Both the position numbers and the translations under genes were made by a program. The notes beneath the pieces are model-generated. The model did not search any database and was not told the DNA's origin. It saw only the letters and a program-made list of their open reading frames with translations. Of a DNA stretch of 64,000 bases, positions 12,106 through 22,900 are shown piece after piece (within the stretch, counting starts at the first letter, position 1; each line of letters starts with the position of its first letter). Source of the DNA: Uloborus plumipes (Eukaryota; Arthropoda; Arachnida; Araneae; Uloboridae); NCBI GenBank assembly GCA_038373865.1, contig JAXGGA010002834.1, positions 49,676 through 113,675 of the forward strand, given 5' to 3'.

Positions 12106-13059
12106 CGGCGGAGCACTCAAACTCTTTTCCTTCCCCTAATGCAATCAAAGATGTCCTAAAAATTCATTTCTAGGATCTAGGCATTCAATTTCGAAAATGT
12201 TCTGAGCGAGGGAGAAAGTATTTTCTCTTTTCCTTTTAATTAAGTTCAAAACTTTAATGCTATAAAGTTAGGGGAGGAGATGTGCAGCTTCCGAATTCTG
12301 ATTCTTCTAACGTCAGTAAAGTCAATGTTAACCTAAAATGCATATTTCGAACACCAATTTTAAAAATTTTGGAATGGGGAGGGACAAGAAGCTGCCATTT
12401 CTCCCCTGTAGTTACTACTAAAAATCTGAAATTGTATGCTTGGAATTTCAATTTTTTTTTTAATTTCGAAGGGACCCTGACCCCCACCCAGCCATTTAAC
12501 ATTACAAAAAAAATGGCCTGAAATTGCGTTTTTTAAGCTTTTCAAATTCTGGTCCCCCAGCTCCTCATTCCCGAAAATAGCCTAAAAGTAACTTTAGTTT
12601 CAAAAAATATTTGAAGAGGGAACTCCCACTTTTTCAACCAAACATGACATAAAGTGACGCTTCAGCGTCGAAAATTCCAAATTTCTTCCAAATTTCCCTA
12701 ATGTCACAGAAAGTTTCAGAGCAGGGTATTGAATAACTAACGCCATCAAAGATAGCCTATAAGTAATTTCAATTTGTTTAAAAAAAACCCGGAGGAAACC
12801 CCAAAATTTACTAAAAATGTGTTTTTTAAACTTGAATTTCGCAAATTGCCCGAGTACTTCCTCCGACTTAACCATTGCAAAGGGATTTTTGAGTACCAAA
12901 CCAAACTTATGCGTTTTATAAATCCCTTTTTCTGCCTTTTGTTCGACTATTCTTTAAATTAAAACTTAATACAGAAACTTGAAAGAAGAGAAATAGGTCG
13001 ACTGTTTTGAGTATTTGCTCCACCTCGAAAAAATTTAGCACCTCACATTCGATAATTTG

Positions 13060-13300
13060 TTAAAAATAAGCAGTCCTAAGTTGCATTTTGTGACCAAACA
13101 CTTCTTATGACGCCTTGATTGCCAACCCTAGACGCAAATTTGATGGCTAAAGTTTTGGATCACAAAGCTATTCTGTCAATTCATTGTGCTAAGGACCCGT
13201 TAGCTTGAAGGTTGTAAATTTGTAAAAATAATTTTCAGGAGCAATCAGTTTTGCCTTTAAATGTTTTTCTTTTGTACATTTTGCAAATATGCTGTTGCCG
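13060..13300 (+). repeat. Interspersed repeat, copy B
   Basis: This is the second copy of the repeat at 2230-2510 in the same orientation, with substitutions and small gaps throughout. The family is not identified. Confidence 0.5.
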
Positions 13301-14025
13301 TATGTAGCATATTGTAGTGCATATCGGCAGTGTTAATTAAAATGTAAATACAGTCGAGTCTAGAAACTTATACTAGGCGCCATCATGGCCACCTACATTT
13401 ATAGTCCTATTTCTGACACTGCACCTAATGCTTCTCTCTCCAATAACTCCAAATTAAAGAAATAAGATGGGGAGTAATGGTCTTATTCACCCCCCCCCCC
13501 CCTGTTCAAAATTAAAACATTTAGAGTGGCCACCGCACTTATGAATCACGTTTGTTCTAAACAGTTTTGGTTCAATAAAGTTAAATTTTGTTCGGTTTTT
13601 GACGTTTTGATTCATTAAAGCGGTTAATTCAATTAACCACTGATTCAAATAACCGGCGTACGCTGCATTCGCCACTGGATGTAAGCATGAGTTTCTGGCC
13701 CAGTAAAGAAGAATCAAAGTGAATGGTGAAATTTGTCCTATGATTGAAATCCTCATATGTTCTGGACTTCAACTGCGAAAATTATCCTGGGGAAGCCCTA
13801 AATCCCCTTCTGAATGCATCAAACATAAAGTAAAAATGGCTTTTTTGAACTTCAATGTTGAAAATTCTCCAGTGGCAAGCACCAAAAAGGGAGGGGCGAT
13901 CGTACCCATCGCACCTCCTTTGTATCCTTGTCGGGCGATTCATTTATGAGAGTGTAATAATAGAAAAAAAAACAAATAAATAAACAACAAGGGAATACAC
14001 ATAATTTTTTTATTTGTATAAGTAG

Positions 14026-14205
14026 ATGGCTCAACTTCCCAGAGCAGACATGTGCGTTCGAGATGACAAGAAAGCTCTGGAAGACAACTTTTTCGATCTG
14101 AACTCTGGACTTTTGACAGGAAAGCACATCACACATAATAGAGGATCAGAAATTAATTTCAAACGTTTGATTCGTGAAGTCAACATAATACAGCGATTAA
14201 GCTAA
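14026..14205 (+). CDS. Unassigned 59-codon ORF or terminal exon
   Basis: ATG at 14026 opens MAQLPRADMCVRDDKKALED and runs to TAA at 14203-14205. Base composition is less AT-rich than the surroundings, and codon choice and the acidic/basic residue mix look coding-like. TTTTTTTATTTGTATAAGTAG directly before the ATG could also be a splice acceptor, so it might be a last exon. I recognise no family; it may be element-derived or chance. Confidence 0.25.
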   Translation: MAQLPRADMCVRDDKKALEDNFFDLNSGLLTGKHITHNRGSEINFKRLIREVNIIQRLS

Positions 14206-14514
14206 AGGCACTTCGGGGAATATATATATAATTCTAACAATTACAAACTTTCGAATAAAAAATGCGATTCAAACAGGTAAATTTTCCTTTTTTTGATATG
14301 TTACAAAAAGTTTTGCTTTTGCAATGGATAATTAAAAAATTCTCAAGTATCAAAAGTTAGAATTTTGTAGAAAGGTATTAAAATTGTATAATGATGTGGA
14401 ATTTATCAAATTTAATAAAACATGTAGTTCATTGCTTCAAGTTTACAACTTTCTATGTATTAAATGATTCAAATAATTTTACAAATTTGGTTTAAAGATT
14501 TTTCCAAGATAAAT

Positions 14515-14520
14515 TTTATT
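14515..14520 (-). promoter_or_regulatory. pnt: Possible pnt polyadenylation signal
   Basis: Plus-strand TTTATT is AATAAA on the transcribed strand, about 2 kb after the pnt stop. I saw no closer AATAAA when scanning by eye; the variant ATTAAA occurs nearer (about 15.97 kb). Weak support. Confidence 0.2.
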
Positions 14521-16566
14521 TATCATAGTAACTTTAAATATCACTTTTTTTCTCTCTTTATATTAATACTTTTAGATTTTAATGTTTCAAAAATTTCGAT
14601 TACCATCCAAACGTATCACCATAAGGATATTAAAGTGTTTCTACACAAAACTTAAACAAATGGTGCAACTCTACAAGCATTAAAATTGTGCAACCTTTAA
14701 ACCAAACAAAATAGGCTTTGGAAGTTTTCAATATATTCAGGTTCGGCGTCTCCACTTTTATCTTACTGTAGCAGAATCACAGAAAAGTTATGCACATTTA
14801 AACAAGCACTTGGTATTTACAAAGCGAAATGGTGGTGTCATAACGAAAAGTAACGGGGACAAACACATTTCATCTCTAATTTTGTCGTTCCAAATGTACC
14901 ATTTACAAGCCTGCATTCGTTGTTTTAAAATTTTAACTTAAACTAGGCTCTGTAAAGAATGGTTAAAATTGAAAACTAAAAGTTATAGAAATGCTAAGAA
15001 TAATGTTATGGTATAAAATTTTTGAATAAATTTCCTGCAAAGCAATATTTTCCTAAAATGTACATAATAATAACTGAACAAATACATCCATTTTTTTTCC
15101 AGTTGTCGGAACAAATTTTTTTTTAAGATCTTGAAAGCAAAATTACAGAGACACATTCAATATACATACATACATACAAAAGTATATAATAATCTAGTTG
15201 ATCCTACACAGCCACTTAAAAAAAGCTTTGTAAACAATACAATTTTAAAGAAACAACAGCAATTTGCTACAGAGTCCTCAGAGCTATGTTTAAAATACAG
15301 TCACTGGGAAAACACATATAATAGTTTGAAGCGGCCAACTTCTTAACTTCCACCCCAGCAAATTGAAATAAACTCCACACACACACACATATATAAAAAG
15401 CATGCTTCTTTATACACATAAGCTAATTATTATCAGTGTCTGTGATGTAAATATATTGCAACTATTATTCCTTGAATAAATGGATACTGCAACATTTGAA
15501 TTCCATTCAATGAACAAAATCACATTGAAACTTTGGTTAACGAAAATCAAAATGCAAATATTCGCCAAGAGCATTTTGCATCAGTCCGTTTTTGAGATCA
15601 TGTGACAGCCTGTTAATCCCTTAACACACAGCAGTATCAGAGAATGAATTTAAGCGTTCTGTTTAGTCCCAAGCCAGAATCAAGCAAAGAAATCATTTCA
15701 GCTTTTGAAATCTTTTTTCAAGGTTCAACAAAAATGCTGTGTTCCAATAACCCAAAAATTAAGAAATGTGGCCTTAGAAATACAAAACTATGCAGTTTGA
15801 AGGCAAAATATTTCTCATTAGATAAAAGACATAGAACCCATTTGATGATTTGAATTTCGTGTTAAGTTTTACAAGTAACGTTACTGACCAATGGGCATGA
15901 AATAACTACAAATAACAATAACAATGAATTGTTTGAAAGGAAAATGCTAATTAGAGGTTTTGATGATCATTTTTAATGATGAAAATGCACAATTCAAGAT
16001 ATATGTAACACTAAACATTTAACAGAAAGCAAGTATGAGAAGTATTGAAATAACGACATTATGGTTAGCAACTTAGACAGTATGTTGATTTTATGCAGAA
16101 AATTGCTTTTCCATGAAAATGAATATATAAGCGATGTAAAGGATAGATTTGAAAAATAGTAAAAATTGCTCTTATCACAGATTTGCTTGTAAATATTTTT
16201 GCCTTAACATTTTAACCACAATACATTTTTTTTTTCGCCACAACATAATTTGAATTGAGCAAATGATTGCTTAGCGGTGGGCATTTTTCAATTTCTAGAT
16301 TATTGGAACTTCAGCCGAACGAAATGATTCTCTTACAGTAGGACTCCCATTTCATCCTTTACTAGACTAGAAAGGTAAATGATTAATGTACGCATGATCA
16401 AAGCATACACAACCAAAGCCTTTGCAATATCACTACTCGGGGGCTTCAAAGTTGGCCTTTGACAAGAAACAGGGCTCAGGTGGTAAAAATACATCAACAG
16501 GGCCATTCATAACAGCCCTCATCAATGCAAATGCTTTCCAAAATAAAAAAAAGGGTGGGGAATCTT

Positions 16567-16908
16567 TCACTCGTCTTCCTTCTTCTCAGGCTTCAGGTCG
16601 ACCATGGCGTGCAGTTCCTCAGGGGTGTACCCCAGGAGGCTCTGGAGGTCGCACACGAAGCGGTACACGTACCGCTTGCCGGCGGTCTTGTGGATGATGT
16701 TCTTGTCGTAGTAGTATCTGAGGCCGCGGCTCAACTTCTCATAGTTCATTTTGGGCTTTGTTCTTGCGGATGCCCCAGCGCCTGGCTACTTCATCAGGAT
16801 CGGTGAGCTTGAACTCCCAGCCGTCCCCCGTCCAGCTGATGAAGCCCTGGCAGGACTTGTCGGTGAGGAGCTCAAGGAGGAATTGCCACAACTGGATGGG
16901 CCCACTTC
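16567..16908 (-). CDS. pnt: pnt terminal exon: ETS DNA-binding domain, with a 1-base frame break
   Basis: The acceptor is CTCCCATTGCAG. The exon starts [20 protein letters not shown], continues [11 protein letters not shown] and [15 protein letters not shown], then the frame shifts: AACAAAGCCC stands where AACAAGCCC (Asn-Lys-Pro) is expected. Downstream in the next frame: [20 protein letters not shown] and [20 protein letters not shown], ending KPEKKEDE and TGA at 16569-16567. Read literally the protein stops after AQNEL, losing the recognition helix. The exon is 342 nt, 341 expected. A homopolymer length error in the assembly is the likeliest cause, because the rest is perfectly conserved. 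Confidence 0.95.
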
Positions 16909-19900
16909 CTGCAATGGGAGAGAAATCTATGAGCGATTTGAAGCAAATGACATAAGGTTAAACTTACACTAAAAAATTATTCTCAAAGTCAGGGGGGGCA
17001 ATTGACCCCCCCTGCCCCCTAAATGACGGGCCTGCCCCCAAAATGGTCAGTTTATAAAATACTTGTTCCACAAGGTATTCAACAATGCAAACTGGAATGT
17101 GCGAAAACTTACCAGCGAGAACTGCAGCTTGTATCACAGGCTTAACATCACAGCCTTGTTGCCCTTGCACATGCCCAGGTGAAGAATTTTGCACATGTCC
17201 CAGATGCGACAATGGGGATTCTCGAGTCTGCAGGGTGGTGAACGCAGGATGATTTTGGTGGTGGTGAGATGCGTGGTGGCCGTTGGAGAGGGACCCGTTG
17301 GTGTTGTGGCTCAGGTCCGCGGGCCACTGGTCGGGTGAAGGTGGGACTGACGATGGGACCGTTTGGAAGGTCGTGTCGTAGTGATGGTGGGAGTTGTAAT
17401 TTTCGGGCAGACCAAGCTCGTGGGGAGTGTACCGTCCTGTGAAGACAAAACCAGAAAGTTAAAAAAAAAGTTAAATGAAGCAGTTAAAGATTTAAAATTT
17501 TCATATTACTGTTTCCTCCACACATATGTAGATTCATACGGGACGCTATGAGCAAGTGACCAAAAACAGCCAAAAGATGTGTTTTTGGGGACTTATATTG
17601 TTCGGGGACAATTCACATCCAGACCACTATTTATGCCCAAAAATGACTTGACCCATTCCAAAATCAGAAGCTGGATTTATTTGACTCCATACATAATTTA
17701 ATGAGTAAAGGGAATCATTTATGTTCATTGTGTACTCATAGGTTATTCATTGACCAAAAGTTATAGGAAATCATTATTGCGATCTGTAATTTATATTGAA
17801 AGAAGAAAAGAAAAAAAGAAAAGTTTTAAATACCACAACAAAAATAAAGAAATAAATAAATAATTTTAATTGTTAATTTGAACTCGCTTAAGATGAATTA
17901 CTGCTAAGATGAACTCCATTTCCAATCCAGTTTCTATTGTTAGTTGTTTATTGTTGTTCGGATATGACGAACTAAGTTTGACGAACTTATTTTAAAAGTC
18001 CTTTAAAAGTTCACTGAAGTTCGTTTTAACGATGCAAAAAAAAAAAAAAACACACACACACACACACACACAATTCATGCAAAGCAAAATTGTTACTAGA
18101 TCTTACCTCTGGAGAAATTTTTCCCGTGATAAGCGGGCTGGAACTTGGTTTCCTGGCTGATATTCAGTGACTGCTGGTTGGGATAAAATTCTGGACTACT
18201 GTCAATGTAATGATTATGAGCACTAGGAGTTTCAAGTCCATAGTCGTGGTTGTCGTCATAATGAATGATTTCATCATGAGTGACTTCGTGCAAGTTATGC
18301 ATCGGGTGTGGAACATGACTGTAGCCATCTAAATAGAAAAAAAGAATAATGATAAGTTAAATGGTTAAAATGTGTAAAAACTAAGTTCTTAAAGTAAAGT
18401 ATGTATGTATGTACATTTCAAGTTCAAAAATACATCAGTTTTCAATGAATATTGTTATGAGGATTTGCCACACGATGTTGATGATGATATTTAGGATGTT
18501 TGAAAGGAAGGAATGTTACTTGGAGAAAAAAAGTTCTTAGTACAATTAAAAATACAGCAATAACTAACTCTGATCGCTGACGTTTTATTGAAATTTAATA
18601 ATTTTTTTTATGAAATGCAAATTTTCAAAAGAAAATTGAAATATAGAAGATTAATTCGAAGAATTTTTTCCCGTAACTTAACAAACTACAAAATCAATAA
18701 AAGGATAAAGGTGGGAGTACAGACCCGGAGGCGGGGAATAACCTCAAAAAATTCCTTGCCTCCCTTCCCCCAAGAATTGGGAGTTTTCACGTTGAAGTTC
18801 GGTTGGTGGAAAAACCAAATTCATCCTTGTTCCCAGAAACTCAATTATATAAAATGTGCTATTTGGAGAAAACTTTGAACATGTCCCCCCCGCCCCCCCC
18901 CCCCCCCCCCCCCAACCTACCACTTAAAAAAAAAGTTGCATCTGAGAAACATTTATACGCGAATTAAGGTCATGAAACTGCTCCAAAACAAGGAAGACAA
19001 AAAGTACCAACAAAATAATTTCACCGAGTTTACAGCCTACCGGAAAAGGCATTAAAATATGCGAGGTTTCCTGAAACCAGAGAGAAAGGAAACGAACGAA
19101 CAGCGCGAAGTAATACACACACACACTCGTTTATTAGTTACAAGTCGAAGCAGGTGGACACACAGAACATTTTGTAGAGGGGCCATCGGCAAATAGTTGT
19201 AAATAATCAACACAGAGACAAAAACGCCACGGGTTAAGGTCATTACTTTATTGTTTAGCCCGCGGCCTATTGTTCTCGGAAGAAAAATACTTCGACATAA
19301 ATTTCTCTGGCGTAACCTTGGAGGGTGGAGTTATCAGAAATTTTTACGACAAATGGAATCGGGAACAATGGGGAACTGATGGCGATTAGACACGCCCACA
19401 GAAATTATAGGTTAACGTTGTTGCAGCGAATTAAAAACACCAACTGTTTTCTTCAGAAGTCTTTTTCCATTCATTCTGTGCGAGTTAAACGATTCAGAGA
19501 ATTCTCATTTAACTGACCTTTAAAGGGCTACATTAAAATGTTTGAACAAGCATTGATGTTTTGCGACGGGGAAAATTACGGCTGTTCAAACAATCATTTA
19601 TTAGTCATATGCTCGAAGCTTCTGAAATCGATTTAAAGGATTTCCATTACACGTGTGTGTACTTAAAATGGGACATTTTTCAGTGTACCCTTTCTCCTTT
19701 TTCAATTTTAATTTACAGCCTTCTCGAAAGGGAAGGTACAGTTTTCGACCTAGTTCCCGCCTCTTGGAATTCCATATCATACTTTACAGAGAAAAAATTT
19801 ATGTGGTTACAAATGAAGAATAATTAAATTTTTTTTGAAGTGCAGAAGTTACTTCATTGTCTTTTTATTCCCCAGGAAAGTATGGAGAGAGGTTTCTACC

Positions 19901-22900
19901 CCCCCCCCCCCCTCCGATCGTAAAAAATGACTTGGGGAAAATAATGCAGTCTTCTTGAATTCCTTCAAAAAGCTAACAAGCAGTTATATCGCAACGAAAC
20001 GCAGCAAGGGGGGAGGGAGGTCAACGTTAATGTCAATCCTAATACAGCAATTTAAACAATACTGACCCTCCCGCTCAAAGGTAAACTTCGGCTATACTAG
20101 TACTATTATAAAATTTATTTATCTTTGAATTTGAATCGCTTTTTTTAAAGGAACAAGGAACCTGTCAACCAGCTTATCTGGCCTCAATTTCTGTTTTCTT
20201 AAGGAAAGGAAGGAGCATTTTATTTATCACTCAGAAATTTTCACGCATAAATAATCTGAAATACTGAGCTCCCATAAGCCTAAATGCAAAATAAAACGTA
20301 TCTTTCGCACTTAATAACTTAAAAAACATCAAAACTGGAAGTTTATATTAAACAATTTCATTAATAACATTTTTCTACAAACCTTGAACAAATACAGGAA
20401 CATAACTTAATCATTAAAAAACTGAATTGCACGCATTCAAAACTGCTTATTACACTGCCTCAAAGTTACCCTGTGCCCAATTTTTCTATTAAAACTCACA
20501 ATATTGTCTATTTGCCACGCAAAAAAGGAATTACTAAGGATTACTTTCAAAAAAAGTCTTTTAAGTAAACAGTGGCGGCGCCAGCTATGGGGCAGGGGGG
20601 GCAATTGCCCCCCCGTCGGAAACGTCTTGCCCCCCCATCGGGGAAAATTTCTAACTTCGTCGGGAAAATCCGACGATCAAATTTTCGGACAGAAATCTGA
20701 GTGCCGAAAATCTTTCCGACCCCGACGGATCAGTAAACTGCTTTCAATAAAATAATTCAATCAAAAAAAACCGTTTTTTTCTCTAAAATATTTTCATTAT
20801 TTAATGAATTACGCGTTTCCAGACCAATTTTGAACACGAGAACCTTCGGGAGACTGGCAGTAGCAACATGCACCGGTTAGATATCGTCGTATCTCTTTTA
20901 AACGAACGTAAGTTCTGCTGGAGAAAGTTATTTTTGTTCAGGTTGAAAAGGACAAATCTTCCTCTTTTTTTTCTTACCAGCTGTCCTTACCCAGCAAATC
21001 GCCAGCAGCATGGCAAACGGACATTCATTGTCTGTCACTTTCTGAGAATCTGATAATCATCGACACGTGTTTATCTCCAGGGCCTTTGCCAGGCCACCCT
21101 CTGAGGAGGAGCGATACTTCAGACTCGGGGTAGAAAAGAATAGTCTGTGAAGAAACGAAGCATACCCTAGGCCACAGTTCAAATTCGCCCTTCGCACCGT
21201 CACGTCATGGTGAAAGAATCCTAAAAAATCTTAACCAAAATCTAAACGAATTGAAATTTATTAGAACAGAACAGAAGTCATATCCAGAAGTAACTGGGTA
21301 AGTGTGTGTTATAAACTTTTGAAATGCTTTTTTTTTTAGCAATCGGGGCAGTATGAATTTGATTTTTTTTTTTTTTTTTGTGTGTTTTCTTTCTTCGTTT
21401 CTTTCTTCCTTTCATTTAAAACCGTACACATTTAGATAGCAACAAGTTAAAAATTAAATCTACACCCTTTGTGTTTAGAGGTGAGGAAAAAAAGTATTGA
21501 TACTTTTTTTTCGCTCATATTTTTCGGGATCCGGCTAGAAGGTCCAAAACCGAAAGGTCCACGAACAGAAGATCCACGTTCAAAAGGTCCGCCAGACAGA
21601 AGGTCCAAGGAGCATAAGGTCAAACAGCCAAAAGATCCACGAATAGAAGGTCCATATTTTTGGACAGCGATGGCATAAGGTCCAGATTTCTCAGTGGGTG
21701 GACAAAAGGTCCAGATTTTGGGTTTATCTTTTGTCTTCAACTTATTTTGTTAAATATTCAAGTTTTACATGGTAATTACCACCATAATACATGTTTTTTA
21801 ATATAAAATATCTCTATAGATCCCCTTTCCCCCACTCATGAGATGTAAAGGTAATTTAAACATTAGGTTGCCTTTTTTTTTTTTTGTTGAAATGTGTTTT
21901 ATTGTAAATGTAGCGTGGAGATGACCCCTTATGTGCCAACGGGTTTTGCGCGCATTATGCACGTAGTGTATAGCGGGAAAATTTTGGAATCTGCCTTGAG
22001 GGCTGATCAATGTATTTCAAGACTTCTTCCTTGTTATTGCTGATTGAGGGATACATGTCAAGGTCATTAGAGGTAGCTGCGTTTAGTGGGGGGAGATAAT
22101 TTTCAGAGGGGTGGTCGTGTGGTGATGTCGGAAGGAAGAAGACGAGTTTTTTTCGTTGTTTTTGTTTTTCTGTTATAAAAACAGCGGCTGGTTTTTGTTT
22201 GTTTGTTTGTTTTTTTAATCGTCGCCACAGTTGCTGTTATTCTAAAGGATTTGTTTTTTTTTTATTACTGCTAATTTATAATTAATCATAAAAACATAAA
22301 ACAATTAATATTATTATTAGTATTTTTTTGTAAATAATATTGCTAACACCATTATTATTATTCTTATCGTGCGTTTTTAGAGTATATTTCTCAGTCTTTC
22401 AGTGTTTTTACTATTAGTTTTTATTATAAGTGCAGTTTTTATTATAAGCAGCTAATTTTTCATGCAGACCAAAGGAAAATATTCCCAATGTGAAATTTTG
22501 CTACTTAATAAATTAAAAAACAAGGAAAATTTATTAAAAATAAATGAATAAATAAACAAATCTTTTATCCAAGAAAGCCACACGAGAGATTAAGAGAAAG
22601 ATACAGTTTTGATTACTTATTCCTTTACATTCAAACGAAACTAAATAAAAAAAAATCTCCAACATAATGGTCTCCTATACTGCAAGCAGACTAGTTTATA
22701 AGATAATTCTTTTTATTTATTAAGTTCAATTACTCTTCATTTGTTTTTCATTTCCTTTATCATTTAATATTTTTGTTTTGTGTATCTCTGAAATTCTTTC
22801 GAAAAATAAAATTGTAAATGTACGTACATCTTTATCCTTTTGTTTAGTTTCAATTCTGATTGTAAACCCCCGACGCAACAAGGAAGGGGGTTAACGTGTA

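Larger units (their letters stand above)
10698..16566. other. Intergenic region between Pen-2 and pnt
   Basis: This contains the Pen-2 upstream side (10.7 kb up) and the pnt 3' UTR (16.566 kb down; length unknown, a minus-strand AATAAA lies at 14515-14520). It also holds a possible hAT element at 11585-12105, degenerate element-type units at 12.2-12.95 kb, a repeat copy at 13.06-13.30 kb, and a small ORF at 14026-14205. No other gene was recognised. Confidence 0.75.
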
